A stretch of DNA of 56,870 nt from the NCBI GenBank assembly GCA_016192345.1, contig JACPUH010000080.1, forward strand, positions 1-56,870, read 5' to 3'. Position 1 is the first letter of the stretch, and every line of letters starts with the position of its first letter. The notes beneath the pieces were generated by a model. The model was given only the letters and a program-made list of their open reading frames with translations, was not told the DNA's origin and did not search any database. Positions 27,974-38,943 of this stretch are shown here, piece by piece. The stretch is from Ignavibacteriales bacterium (lineage in GTDB: Bacteria; Bacteroidota; Ignavibacteria; UBA10030). The position numbers and the translations under genes were made by a program.

Positions 27974-30775
27974 ATGGCTTCAGCACCACGGCTCTATCTT
28001 GTCGACGGCTCAGCGATCATGTACCGATCCTACTACGCCTTCATCAACCGTCCACTCACGAACTCCAAAGGGCAGAACACCAGTGCCGTCTACGGGTTTG
28101 TGACCTTTCTGAACCGGATCATCTCCCAGGAGTACCCGGAGTACATCGCCGTCGTGTTCGACACGCCGGCCCCGACTTTCCGGCATAAGGCGTACAAGGA
28201 GTACAAAGCCACGCGCCAGGAGATGCCGGAAGATATGGTACCGCAGATCGGCATGATCAAGGATGTCGTCAAGGCCTACAATATCCCTTTGCTCGAAATG
28301 GAGGGCTTCGAAGCGGACGATATCATGGGAACGCTTGCAAAGCAGGCGGAGAAGCAGAACATGAGGACCTTCCTGGTGACGTCGGACAAGGACTTTATGC
28401 AGCTGATCTCTCCCAAAACAAAAATGTACAAGCCCGGACGTTCAGGGGACGAGGTGGAGATCGTCGATGCCGAGGGGGTGAAAAAGAAGTTCGGCGTCGC
28501 TCCGGACAAAGTGATCGACGTGCTCGGGTTGATCGGCGACACCTCCGACAACGTCCCGGGCGTTCCGGGCGTCGGGGAAAAGACCGCCATCCCCCTTATT
28601 CAGAAATATGGCAGCATCGAGAACCTCTACAAGAATATCGGGAAGATCGAACAGAAGGGGTTGAGGGCAAAGCTTGAGGCCAACAAGGACCTCGCATTTC
28701 TCTCAAAACAACTGGTCACCATCGATACCGAGGTGCCGATCAGCGTCAGCCTCCCGGACCTTCAGGCAAAGGCCAGGGATGTTGCGACACTCTCCGGTTT
28801 GTTTGAGGAACTGGATTTCCGGTCGCTCCTCTCCACCCTGCGCAAGGGGGAAATCGCCCCGAAAAAGGTGGAAGAACCGATCGCGGATGCGCCTCCTCCC
28901 GAGGAGTCCCTCTCAGACATTCGAACGGACAAACATACGTACACATTGATCACGGAGGAGAAAGGGTTCAAGCAATTGCTGACCCGGCTTAAGAAAGCGA
29001 AGGAATTTGTCTTTGATACGGAAACGACCTCCACCGATGCCCTCCAATCGGAATTAGTCGGGATATCGATTGCGCTGCAACCGAGGGAAGCATTTTTCAT
29101 TGCCGTCCAGTCACCCGCACGAGAGAGGGCGAGCGATCTTTTCGGCGAGCGCACGAAGGTCGATTCCAGCGAACAAGGGCTCGACCCCGAACTCGTGATT
29201 CAAGCGTTGAAGCCGGTGTTTGAAAAGTCCGCCACGACAAAGATCGGCCACAACATCAAATACGACATGCTCGTTCTTTCCCAGTATGGAATAGAGACGG
29301 CCGGACCCTTCTTCGATACCATGGTCGCAAGCTACGTCTTGAGAGCCGACGGAAGGCATGGTCTGGACGCAACGGCGAAAGAGCACCTCCGCTACAAGAT
29401 GGTCTCCTACACCGAACTCACCGGATCGGGGAAAGACCAGAAAAAGATTCGGGAGGTTCCTCTCGAGGCTCTTTCCGATTACTCCTGTGAAGACTCCGAT
29501 ATCACGTTCCGCCTGTACGAGGTATTCCGCCCAAAGCTGAGCTCCGGTTCCATGAAACAACTGTGCAAGGATGTTGAGTTTCCACTGGTCCCCGTCCTCG
29601 CGCGCATGGAACAAGCCGGCATCGCCATTGATGTGGAGTATCTCCGTACGATGTCCAAGGTCATGGAGGGACAGCTGGAAAGTCTCACAAAGAACATTCA
29701 CAAGCTTGCCGGCGGGCCGTTTAACATCAACTCAACGCAGCAGCTGGGGGAAGTTTTATTTACGAAACTGGGATTGAGGACCGTCAAGAAAACGAAAACG
29801 GGATTTTCCACGGACGTGAGCGTGCTGGAGGAGTTGCGGAACGAACATGAAATCGTGGAACACCTCCTGGAGTACCGGCAACTCTCGAAATTGAAATCCA
29901 CGTACGTCGATGCCCTTCCGGCGCTGATCAACCCAAAAACCGGCCGGGTCCATACCTCGTACAACCAAACGATCGCCGCCACGGGGAGATTATCCAGCAG
30001 CGATCCCAATCTTCAGAATATTCCCATCCGGACGGAGATCGGCAGATCCATACGCAAGGGGTTCATTCCCGGGAAAAAAGGGAACAAGATTCTTTCCGCC
30101 GACTACTCCCAAATTGAGCTTCGGGTCATGGCGCACATCTCGGGGGACGAAGGATTAACGGAGGCGTTCCGGAACAAGGAGGATGTTCACACGACAACGG
30201 CGGCGAAGGTCTTCGGAGTTCCGGTCAAGGAAGTGACGCGGGATATGAGGCGCAAGGCAAAAGAGGTGAACTTCGGGATCATGTACGGCATTGGGCCCTT
30301 CGGTCTCGCCACCCGACTCGAAATCAGCCAGGCGGAGGCAAAGGAGATCATCGCCCGGTACTTCGAGCGGTTTCCAAAGGTGAAACATTATATTCATGAG
30401 ACGATCGAGACTGCCCGCGTCCGGGGGTATGTTGAGACCATGCTGGGCCGGCGCCGGTACTTGCCGGATCTCAAAAGCGGCAACCAGAATATCCGCTCCA
30501 ACGCCGAGCGTCAGGCAATCAACATGCCGATCCAGGGATCCGCTGCCGATATGATCAAAGCAGCGATGATCAGGATCGACAAGGCTCTTCGGTCAAAGGG
30601 GCTGCAGACACGGATGCTCCTTCAGGTGCATGATGAACTGGTCTTCGAGCTGGCAAAGGGGGAGGAAACGACGATCCGGACCGTCGTGACAAAGCACATG
30701 CAGGAAGCGTTGAAGCTCAACGTCCCGCTGGAAGTGGAAATCGGAGTCGGGAATAACTGGCTTGAGGCGCATTAA
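27974..30775 (+). CDS. polA: DNA polymerase I
   Basis: 933 aa, all three domains. The 5' nuclease (about 1-290) has LYLVDGSAIMYRSYYA, EADDIMGTLA and GDTSDNVPGVPGVGEKTA. The 3'-5' exonuclease (about 325-510) keeps catalytic DTE (FVFDTETTS) and the C-terminal YSCEDSDIT, so proofreading looks intact. The polymerase (about 560-933) has motif A DYSQIELRVMAHIS, motif B RRKAKEVNFGIMYGIGPFGL and motif C LQVHDELVFE. It follows the TauE gene closely on the plus strand and shares a terminator with frr. Confidence 0.98.
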   Translation: MASAPRLYLVDGSAIMYRSYYAFINRPLTNSKGQNTSAVYGFVTFLNRIISQEYPEYIAVVFDTPAPTFRHKAYKEYKATRQEMPEDMVPQIGMIKDVVKAYNIPLLEMEGFEADDIMGTLAKQAEKQNMRTFLVTSDKDFMQLISPKTKMYKPGRSGDEVEIVDAEGVKKKFGVAPDKVIDVLGLIGDTSDNVPGVPGVGEKTAIPLIQKYGSIENLYKNIGKIEQKGLRAKLEANKDLAFLSKQLVTIDTEVPISVSLPDLQAKARDVATLSGLFEELDFRSLLSTLRKGEIAPKKVEEPIADAPPPEESLSDIRTDKHTYTLITEEKGFKQLLTRLKKAKEFVFDTETTSTDALQSELVGISIALQPREAFFIAVQSPARERASDLFGERTKVDSSEQGLDPELVIQALKPVFEKSATTKIGHNIKYDMLVLSQYGIETAGPFFDTMVASYVLRADGRHGLDATAKEHLRYKMVSYTELTGSGKDQKKIREVPLEALSDYSCEDSDITFRLYEVFRPKLSSGSMKQLCKDVEFPLVPVLARMEQAGIAIDVEYLRTMSKVMEGQLESLTKNIHKLAGGPFNINSTQQLGEVLFTKLGLRTVKKTKTGFSTDVSVLEELRNEHEIVEHLLEYRQLSKLKSTYVDALPALINPKTGRVHTSYNQTIAATGRLSSSDPNLQNIPIRTEIGRSIRKGFIPGKKGNKILSADYSQIELRVMAHISGDEGLTEAFRNKEDVHTTTAAKVFGVPVKEVTRDMRRKAKEVNFGIMYGIGPFGLATRLEISQAEAKEIIARYFERFPKVKHYIHETIETARVRGYVETMLGRRRYLPDLKSGNQNIRSNAERQAINMPIQGSAADMIKAAMIRIDKALRSKGLQTRMLLQVHDELVFELAKGEETTIRTVVTKHMQEALKLNVPLEVEIGVGNNWLEAH

Positions 30776-30777
30776 AC

Positions 30778-30803
30778 AAAACCCGGCTCATCGCCGGGTT
30801 TTT
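30778..30803. terminator. Shared terminator between convergent polA and frr
   Basis: Stem ACCCGGC..GCCGGGT with a short loop, flanked by A-run and T-run (AAAAC.. and GTTTTT), 3 nt after the polA stop. It can work in both directions, for polA (plus) and frr (minus). Confidence 0.85.
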
Positions 30804-30834
30804 CATTGTTGCACCATCAAGAGGGGATGAAGGA

Positions 30835-31392
30835 TCACACCTCCATGATCTCCTTCTCCTTCAATCCGAGGAGGTGATCGATTTCTTTGATGTATTTATC
30901 GGTAAGTTTCTGGGTTTCGTCCTCTCCCCGTTTGCGTTCATCCTCCGAGAAGTGTTCCTGCTTTTCCGATTTCTTGAGGTGCTCGATCGCGTCGCGGCGA
31001 ACATTCCGGACCGCAATTTTCCCCTCCTCCCCAAATTTCTTCACCAACTTCACCAGCTCACGCCGGCGTTCTTCATTGAGGGGCGGAATCGGGACGCGAA
31101 CGAGATTCCCGTCGTTCACAGGGTTCAAGCCAAGGTTGGCGGCGATGATCGCCTTTTCGATCGCTCCGACCATTCCCTTTTCCCACGGTTGCACGGAGAT
31201 CGTATGCACATCGGGTGTGCTGACGTTCGCCGTTTGATTGAGGGGTACCATGGAGCCGTAGTAATCCACCTTCACACCATCCAGCAGAACCGTTGTCGCT
31301 TTTCCCGTCCGGATCTTGGTCAACTCGTCACGAACGACCTCCACCGCCTTCTTCATCCGCTCTTCCGTATGTTTCAGAATATCTTTCACCAT
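30835..31392 (-). CDS. frr: Ribosome recycling factor
   Basis: 185 aa, the normal length. The three-helix-bundle signatures are EERMKKAVEVVRDELTKIRTGKAT, LNQTANVSTPDVHTISVQPWEKGMVGAIEKAI, and VRVPIPPLNEERRRELVK. It acts with EF-G to split post-termination ribosomes. It is downstream of pyrH by 28 nt, the standard pyrH-frr pair. Confidence 0.97.
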   Translation of the reverse strand: MVKDILKHTEERMKKAVEVVRDELTKIRTGKATTVLLDGVKVDYYGSMVPLNQTANVSTPDVHTISVQPWEKGMVGAIEKAIIAANLGLNPVNDGNLVRVPIPPLNEERRRELVKLVKKFGEEGKIAVRNVRRDAIEHLKKSEKQEHFSEDERKRGEDETQKLTDKYIKEIDHLLGLKEKEIMEV

Positions 31393-31420
31393 AACCGTTC
31401 ACCTTCCCATTGATGAAATG

Positions 31421-32838
<1,418 letters not shown>

Positions 32839-32857
32839 AACCTTTGTACAGCCTCCT

Positions 32858-33631
32858 TTACTGTCTCTTTTCCTCTCCGCGAGGTTTTTCCGTTTCTTCT
32901 TTCTTTTCCGCCCCTTCCATCATGGCCTGTTCCGCCCGCACGGACGCTGCCCGCTGACTTCCTTCGAGAACCGCATCGGCAACCGTCCGCGTGATAAGCT
33001 GAACAGCCTTCAGGGCATCGTCATTGGCCGGAACCGGAAAATCAATCTGTTCCGGATCGGTGTTCGTATCGACAATCGCCGCCACGGGAATTCCGAGGCG
33101 ATGGGCCTCTTTCACCGCGATGGCTTCCTTCTTCACATCCACCACAAAGATGAGTCCGGGGAGTCTCGACATTTCCACCACACCCATCAGGACCTTCTGC
33201 AGCTTTTCCCGCTCGCGATCGAGAAACAGGCGTTCCTTCTTCGTAATCTTCTCGAATGTTCCGTCGGTCTCCATCTTCTCGATGTTCGTGAGCCGCTTGA
33301 CGCTCTTCCGAATGGTCGTGAAATTGGTGAGCATACCTCCCAGCCAGCGCTCGGTCACGTAAAATGCTCCACAGCGCGTAGCTTCCTCCCTCACGACTTC
33401 CTTGGCTTGCTGCTTGGTCGCCACAAAGAGAGGTTTTCGACCCTGCGCGACGATATTGGCAATCGCGTTGCATGTCGAGTCGAGCATCTCTTGCGTTTTC
33501 TTGAGGTCGATGATGTGGATCCCGTTCCGCTCCATGAAAATATAGGGCTTCATCTTGGGATTCCAACGGCGGGTAATATGCCCGAAGTGGGCACCGGACT
33601 GCAGAAGTGCGTCTAATTCAACACGTGGCAT
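32858..33631 (-). CDS. rpsB: 30S ribosomal protein S2
   Basis: 257 aa. LLQSGAHFGHITRRWNPKMKPYIF at the N-terminus, FVATKQQAKEVVREEA, RWLGGMLTNFTTI and IVDTNTDPEQIDFPVPANDDALKAV are standard S2 sequence. The C-terminal tail is rich in Glu/Lys. The 129 nt upstream (33632-33760) show no clear promoter or strong hairpin, so I see nothing definite there. Confidence 0.98.
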   Translation of the reverse strand: MPRVELDALLQSGAHFGHITRRWNPKMKPYIFMERNGIHIIDLKKTQEMLDSTCNAIANIVAQGRKPLFVATKQQAKEVVREEATRCGAFYVTERWLGGMLTNFTTIRKSVKRLTNIEKMETDGTFEKITKKERLFLDREREKLQKVLMGVVEMSRLPGLIFVVDVKKEAIAVKEAHRLGIPVAAIVDTNTDPEQIDFPVPANDDALKAVQLITRTVADAVLEGSQRAASVRAEQAMMEGAEKKEETEKPRGEEKRQ

Positions 33632-33760
33632 TGAAACTCCTTTGAGTTAGTCTGCTACCCTCGTCATTTCATCCCGGATCCCGCCGGCAAGAAAACCGCC
33701 GGGACACTCCCGTTCAGATCGGAAGGTATGATTGATTGAAAGAGTGAATTGAACCGTTTG

Positions 33761-34153
33761 TTACCGCTTCGAGAACTGGAACCGTTTGCGTGCTTTCTTC
33801 TGACCGTATTTTTTCCGCTCGACCATCCTCGGATCGCGCGTCAGCAACCCTGCGTTGCGAAGGTTCTGGCGGGAGTCCTCATCGAGCGCCACAAGGGAAC
33901 GGGCAATCGACAACTGGATCGCGCCGGCCTGACCCGTCGGTCCCCCTCCATTGACCCGTACTTTCGCATCATATCGTCCCTTGGTCGAGGTCGCTTCGAA
34001 TGGTCTGAGAACCTGCTCCCGTAAAACGCTGATCGGGAAGTACACTTCCAAGTCCTTGTTATTGATGGTGATCTTCCCTGAGCCTTCGGTCAACTTGACG
34101 CGGGCAACCGCCGTTTTGCGTCGTCCGACCGTAATCCGTGCTGGCATCGACAT
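33761..34153 (-). CDS. rpsI: 30S ribosomal protein S9
   Basis: 130 aa. [43 protein letters not shown] and the C-terminal [17 protein letters not shown], whose Lys/Arg tail reaches the P-site tRNA, are all present. It is 17 nt downstream of rplM. Confidence 0.98.
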   Translation of the reverse strand: MSMPARITVGRRKTAVARVKLTEGSGKITINNKDLEVYFPISVLREQVLRPFEATSTKGRYDAKVRVNGGGPTGQAGAIQLSIARSLVALDEDSRQNLRNAGLLTRDPRMVERKKYGQKKARKRFQFSKR

Positions 34154-34170
34154 GCTGTTCCTTTAAGAAA

Positions 34171-34611
34171 TTAGACCGATAACACTTCTGGTTGTTGTGC
34201 CGAATGCGGGTGAGCCCCGCCGGCATAGACTTTCAACTTTTTGATCATCTGGCGGCCGAGACGGTTTTTCGGAAGCATGCCGCGTACCGCATATTCGATC
34301 ACGTCCGTCGGCTTCCGGTCGAGCTTCTCCTTGAACGATTCATACCGTCCACCACCCGGGTACATCGTATTATGGAAATACTCCTTCATCTCCACCCGGT
34401 TTCCCGTCACGACGACCTTCTCTGCATTGATCACGACAACGAAATCACCGAGATCGTGGTTGGGCGTGAACGTCGGCTTGTGCTTGCCCCGGATGATGTG
34501 GGCAATCCGTGAAGCGACACGGCCGAGGGTTTTCCCGCTGACATCAACCACGAACCATTTTTGGTCGACTTCTTCCGGTTTGAAAAATTTTGTTTTGGGT
34601 GATGTTTCCAC
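34171..34611 (-). CDS. rplM: 50S ribosomal protein L13
   Basis: 146 aa. WFVVDVSGKTLGRVASRIAHIIRGKHKPTFTPNHDLGDFVVVINAEKV is characteristic, as is RAVRGMLPKNRLGRQM near the C-terminus. It is the first gene of the ribosomal-protein unit and has a strong promoter 57 nt upstream. Confidence 0.98.
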   Translation of the reverse strand: METSPKTKFFKPEEVDQKWFVVDVSGKTLGRVASRIAHIIRGKHKPTFTPNHDLGDFVVVINAEKVVVTGNRVEMKEYFHNTMYPGGGRYESFKEKLDRKPTDVIEYAVRGMLPKNRLGRQMIKKLKVYAGGAHPHSAQQPEVLSV

Positions 34612-34667
34612 TCTCTAAGCCTCCGATATCCGCCGAAGCGTCAATTTTTGTTGTTTAAAAGCTTGTG

Positions 34668-34696
34668 AATATAGGCCATAAATGCTCCAAAGTCAA
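34668..34696 (-). promoter_or_regulatory. rplM-rpsI promoter
   Basis: Minus strand TTGACT (34691-34696), a 17-bp spacer, and TATATT (34668-34673), near-consensus sigma70. It lies in the gap between leuB and rplM. Confidence 0.8.
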
Positions 34697-34751
34697 TTAC
34701 TTTTTCTGTGTAAGGTCAAGGATGGTCAAACCACTGCTGATAAGAACCATT

Positions 34752-35825
34752 TCAGATGGCATTGGCCAGGGCATCACCCATGGCGGAGGTCGTCAGAAGG
34801 GTCTCTGAGGAGGAGGTTTGATAAAGGTCGCCGGTTCGGAGTCCGGCTGCAAGAACGCTCTCGATGGAGCGTTCGACGGCGTCGGCTTCAGCCTGAAGAT
34901 TGAAGGAATACCGAAGCATCATCGCCACGGAGGCGATGGTCGCAATCGGGTTGGCCTTACCTTGGCCGGCGATATCCGGCGCGGAACCGTGCACCGGCTC
35001 ATACATCGCTACGTTACCCCCAAGGCTGGCCGAAGGGAGCATCCCGATGGAGCCGGTGAGCATTGCCGCTTCGTCACTGAGGATGTCGCCAAACAGGTTC
35101 TCCGTGACGATCACGTCAAACTGCGCGGGGTTGCGGACAAGTTGCATGGCACAATTATCGACATACATGTGGGTCAACGGAACATCAGGATACCGCTCCC
35201 CGACAGCGGAGACAACCTTCCGCCAAAGCTGGGAGGTTTCCAGAATATTAGCCTTGTCCACAGAGCAAACCTGTTTCCTCCTTTTCCGCGCCGCCTCGAA
35301 TGCCACGACGGCTATCCGGTCTATCTCCGACTCGGAGTATCGAAGGGTGTTCACACCAACCTCCTGGCCATGCGATCTTTCGATACCGCGAGGTTCGCCA
35401 AAATAGAGACCGCCCGTCAATTCGCGCACAACAAGGAGATCGACATTCCGGACAATCTCTTTCTTTAACGACGAAGCGTTGAGAAGAGCGGAATATATTT
35501 TCGCCGGACGGAGGTTTGCATACAGCCCTAATTCTTTCCGCAACCCAAGGAGCGCTCTCTCCGGTTTCAGGGGAGAAGGATTCGTATCCCACTTCGGTCC
35601 CCCAACCGCACCAAGGAGAACGGCATCCGAACTCCGGCAAATCTTCAACGTCTCCTCCGGCAACGGCACACCAACGACATCGAGCGCCGCTCCCCCCGCC
35701 AGCCCTTCTTCTATGTGGAAGTCATGCTTGAACACTGTGCTCAACCGCTGGAGCACCTTGAGGGCCTCTTGAATCACCTCCGGGCCGATACCATCCCCCG
35801 GGAGGACAGCGATCTTTGACGTCAT
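34752..35825 (-). CDS. leuB: 3-isopropylmalate dehydrogenase
   Basis: 357 aa. [36 protein letters not shown] (substrate loop), [47 protein letters not shown] and [20 protein letters not shown] are the signature motifs. It oxidises and decarboxylates 3-isopropylmalate with NAD+, and can serve the citramalate route as well. It is the last gene of the supercluster and is separated from proC by a palindromic element. Confidence 0.97.
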   Translation of the reverse strand: MTSKIAVLPGDGIGPEVIQEALKVLQRLSTVFKHDFHIEEGLAGGAALDVVGVPLPEETLKICRSSDAVLLGAVGGPKWDTNPSPLKPERALLGLRKELGLYANLRPAKIYSALLNASSLKKEIVRNVDLLVVRELTGGLYFGEPRGIERSHGQEVGVNTLRYSESEIDRIAVVAFEAARKRRKQVCSVDKANILETSQLWRKVVSAVGERYPDVPLTHMYVDNCAMQLVRNPAQFDVIVTENLFGDILSDEAAMLTGSIGMLPSASLGGNVAMYEPVHGSAPDIAGQGKANPIATIASVAMMLRYSFNLQAEADAVERSIESVLAAGLRTGDLYQTSSSETLLTTSAMGDALANAI

Positions 35826-35848
35826 GCATTTCCTTTAAGAAACAAACA

Positions 35849-35948
35849 GAGGCTGTCCAAAAAGGCGTTAAATGTGGGTAGTAGCCGCAATCTTCTCGCA
35901 GACATAAAGTCTGCGCCTACCAAGGTTCTTTTCTTTTTGGACAGCCTC
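35849..35948. mobile_element. 100-bp MITE-like palindromic element
   Basis: Perfect 16-bp terminal inverted repeats GAGGCTGTCCAAAAAG (35849-35864) and its complement (35933-35948). Inside, CGCAGAC/GTCTGCG and GGTAG/CTACC make a central hairpin. There is no ORF. The ends look like those of some IS families, but no transposase is nearby and no clear target duplication is seen. Confidence 0.7.
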
Positions 35949-35972
35949 GGGATGACAACACATCTTTCAAGA

Positions 35973-36854
35973 TTACGACCTGCTGATAACCTTGCTGAGT
36001 TCTTCGGATCGTCGCGTGGCGGTCGCAACCGCATTGATCAGCATGGAACGGAGGCCATGAGATTCCAACTCGTGGATGGCATTAATTGCGGTACCGCCTG
36101 GCGTCGTCACCTGATCTCTGAGAATGGCCGGATGGAGACCGGATTCCTTCACCAATTTCGCCGACCCAAGGACCGTCTGGATGGCGAGCTTCGATGCAAT
36201 GTCCCTGGAGAGACCCATCTTCACTCCGCCATCGATTAACGCTTCGATGACCATGTAGATATAAGCCGGTCCGCTTCCGCTCAACCCTGTGACAGCGTCC
36301 AGTTGTTCCTCCGCAACGACAACCACCTCCCCCACCGCTTCAAATATGGAGATGGCGATCCGCTGTTGTTCTTCGGAGACGAACTCCCCAAAGGAGAGGG
36401 CGGTTGCTCCTTCGTCGACTGTCGATGCAATGTTCGGCATGGAGCGGACAATGGCGACCTGTTGACCTAAGGCGCTTTGAATAAACGCAATTTTTACTCC
36501 GGCTGCAATCGAGATGAGCAGATGGTCCTTCCTGACGGCCTTTTGCACCTGGCTTAAGACTTTCGGGAGCGTCTGCGGTTTGACACAAAGGAGAACGATC
36601 TCCGAAGCTTCAACGGCTTCGACAAGATTGAGCGAATGGTTGACGTTCCACTGGGCTGAGAGTCTTTGCAGTTTGTCCAGGTGCACACCGCTCGCGGTGA
36701 TCTTGTCCGTCGGGGTGAGCCTGGCATTGATAATTCCCTTCATCAAGGCACTCCCCATATTGCCCGCGCCCAGAATGGCAATGGAACGGTCAATATAATG
36801 ATGGCGTTCCTGCTCCTGCTCTCCCTGTTCTTGTTGTTTGTTCACCATGACCAT
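35973..36854 (-). CDS. proC: Pyrroline-5-carboxylate reductase
   Basis: 293 aa. The Rossmann motif SIAILGAGNMGSALMKG follows an unusual 24-aa Gln/Glu-rich N-terminal extension (MVMVNKQQEQGEQEQER), so the true start may be later. VKPQTLPKVL, RSMPNIASTVDEGATAL and the C-terminal TGLSGSGPAYIYMVIEALIDGGVKMGL and TTPGGTAINAIHELE are typical. It reduces P5C to proline. It lies between leuD and leuB, an unexpected place for a proline gene. Confidence 0.95.
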   Translation of the reverse strand: MVMVNKQQEQGEQEQERHHYIDRSIAILGAGNMGSALMKGIINARLTPTDKITASGVHLDKLQRLSAQWNVNHSLNLVEAVEASEIVLLCVKPQTLPKVLSQVQKAVRKDHLLISIAAGVKIAFIQSALGQQVAIVRSMPNIASTVDEGATALSFGEFVSEEQQRIAISIFEAVGEVVVVAEEQLDAVTGLSGSGPAYIYMVIEALIDGGVKMGLSRDIASKLAIQTVLGSAKLVKESGLHPAILRDQVTTPGGTAINAIHELESHGLRSMLINAVATATRRSEELSKVISRS

Positions 36855-36860
36855 TTCTTT

Positions 36861-37448
36861 CTATGAGTGTGTTGATTCAAAATCACGAATCGCCCCCTCG
36901 AAACGCATCAAGTACCCGAGTTCGTCGACGCCGTTGAGCAGGCAGTACTTGGAAAAGCTGTCGATCGGAAATGATTCGCGCGAACCGTCCGGGAGCGTTA
37001 CCGTCTGACTCTCAAGATCGACTATCACTTGCGCATTCGCATCGGCTTCGAGGAACCTCACCAATTTCCAGTGCGCATCCGCGGAAACCTCGACCGGCAG
37101 TAAACCGTTTTTCAACGCGTTGCTCTTGAAAATATCCGCAAACGAGGTACTGATGACCGCCCGGAACCCGAACCCGCAGAGAGCCCATGGGGCGTGTTCC
37201 CGCGATGAACCGCATCCGAAATTTTCCCCTGCCAGAAGGATACGTGCCTGGCGATAGAGAGCATTGTTCAAAACAAATTCCGGCTTGGGCGAACCGTCCG
37301 GTTGATAACGCCAATCCGCGAACAGGTGATCCCCCATCCCCTTTTTATCCGTTGCTTTCAGGAAACGGGCCGGAATGATCTGATCGGTATCGATATCATT
37401 CACCAGCAGAGGAGCAACGATGGATTGAAATGCCGAATACTGTGACAT
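36861..37448 (-). CDS. leuD: 3-isopropylmalate dehydratase small subunit
   Basis: 195 aa. [67 protein letters not shown] and [11 protein letters not shown] are diagnostic. It pairs with LeuC to isomerise isopropylmalate, and probably citramalate. It is 9 nt from leuC. Confidence 0.97.
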   Translation of the reverse strand: MSQYSAFQSIVAPLLVNDIDTDQIIPARFLKATDKKGMGDHLFADWRYQPDGSPKPEFVLNNALYRQARILLAGENFGCGSSREHAPWALCGFGFRAVISTSFADIFKSNALKNGLLPVEVSADAHWKLVRFLEADANAQVIVDLESQTVTLPDGSRESFPIDSFSKYCLLNGVDELGYLMRFEGAIRDFESTHS

Positions 37449-37457
37449 GCGTTTCTT

Positions 37458-38870
37458 TCAGTGCGTTATCAGTGTACGGACATCGGTAATTCTGCCGGTG
37501 ATGGCCGTGGCGGCGGCTGTCAAGGGGGAGGTGAGAAATGTCCTTCCCCCTTTTCCCTGCCTTCCTTCGAAATTACGGTTACTTGTCGATACTGCATACT
37601 GACCGGGCTCCAGTTGGTCCCCGTTCATCGCGATGCACATCGAGCACCCCGCCTCGCGCCAATCCGCGCCTGCTTCTTTGAAAATCCGATGCAATCCTTC
37701 AGACTCAGCCTGGCGCTTGACCTCCTGCGACCCCGGCACGACGAGTACCCGCACACCGGATGCCACCGTTCGTCCTTTCAGCAATGCAGCCGCCTGACGC
37801 AGGTCTGAGATCCGCGAGTTGGTGCAACTTCCGATGAAGACGACGTCGATCACCTTTCCCAACAACGGTTCTCCGGGCCGGAGCCCCATATACGTCAGAG
37901 ACTTCTTCAATGCAAGTTTCTGTGAGGCATCGGAGAAAGCGTCCGGATCGGGGACACGTCCGGTGATGGACATGCCCATTCCGGGATTCGTACCGTATGT
38001 GATCATCGGCGCCAGGGCGCCTGCATCAAGCGTAATCGACTTGTCATACGTGGCGCCGTCATCAGTTCGCAGTTTCATCCATCGTTGCACGCTCATTTCC
38101 CACGCATCCCCTGAGGGGGCATATTCGCGTCCTGCGAGATAGGCGACCGTGGTCTCATCGGGCGCCACCATCCCGGCACGGGCACCTCCTTCGATCGACA
38201 TATTGCAGACCGTCATCCGCTCTTCCATCGATAATGACCTGATCGCACTTCCGGTGTACTCGAACACGTGCCCCGTCCCTCCCCCCACTCCAATTTTCGC
38301 AAGCAGGGCAAGAATAATATCCTTTGCCGAAACGCCCGGTGACAGGCTCCCCTCAACCCTCACTTCGAACGTCCGGGGCTTTCGTTGGAGCAGGCACTGC
38401 GTCGCGAGGACGTGTTCCACTTCACTCGTCCCGATACCGAAGGCCAAGGCGCCAAAAGCGCCATGGGTCGATGTGTGGCTGTCTCCGCACACAATGGTCA
38501 TCCCGGGCTGCGTGAGGCCGAGTTCGGGACCGATGACATGGACAATCCCCCGGTTGGGGCTCTCCATCCCGTACAGGCGGATGCCGAACTCCCGGGCATT
38601 CGCCTCCAGTTGCCGGATCTGCTTTGCGGCCAGGGGATCGGCAATCGGGAGCGACGGGTGATGCGTCGGGATGCTGTGATCCATTGTCGCAACGGTTTTC
38701 CCCGGCCTTCGCACGTTCAATCTTCTTTGCCGCAGACCGGTAAATGCCTGCGGGGAGGTTACTTCATGGATCAAATGCAGGTCGACATACAGGATTGCGG
38801 GAGACCCCGGCTCCTGCGCCACCAAGTGCGATTCCCAGACTTTTTCAAAGAGTGTTTTTGGTTGGATCAT
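37458..38870 (-). CDS. leuC: 3-isopropylmalate dehydratase large subunit
   Basis: 470 aa aconitase-family [4Fe-4S] subunit. [12 protein letters not shown] opens the family; [50 protein letters not shown] and [14 protein letters not shown] supply cluster cysteines and active-site residues. I take the ATG at 38870 ([12 protein letters not shown]) because it fits the family; an in-frame ATG at 38891 would add seven residues. Neither has a clear Shine-Dalgarno. Confidence 0.96.
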   Translation of the reverse strand: MIQPKTLFEKVWESHLVAQEPGSPAILYVDLHLIHEVTSPQAFTGLRQRRLNVRRPGKTVATMDHSIPTHHPSLPIADPLAAKQIRQLEANAREFGIRLYGMESPNRGIVHVIGPELGLTQPGMTIVCGDSHTSTHGAFGALAFGIGTSEVEHVLATQCLLQRKPRTFEVRVEGSLSPGVSAKDIILALLAKIGVGGGTGHVFEYTGSAIRSLSMEERMTVCNMSIEGGARAGMVAPDETTVAYLAGREYAPSGDAWEMSVQRWMKLRTDDGATYDKSITLDAGALAPMITYGTNPGMGMSITGRVPDPDAFSDASQKLALKKSLTYMGLRPGEPLLGKVIDVVFIGSCTNSRISDLRQAAALLKGRTVASGVRVLVVPGSQEVKRQAESEGLHRIFKEAGADWREAGCSMCIAMNGDQLEPGQYAVSTSNRNFEGRQGKGGRTFLTSPLTAAATAITGRITDVRTLITH

Positions 38871-38943
38871 AATAGGTGATTCGTCATTCATGCGTCATGA
38901 AGGATCTTGACGTTTTGGCTCAAGTCTCAGCAAGGTGTCCAGC

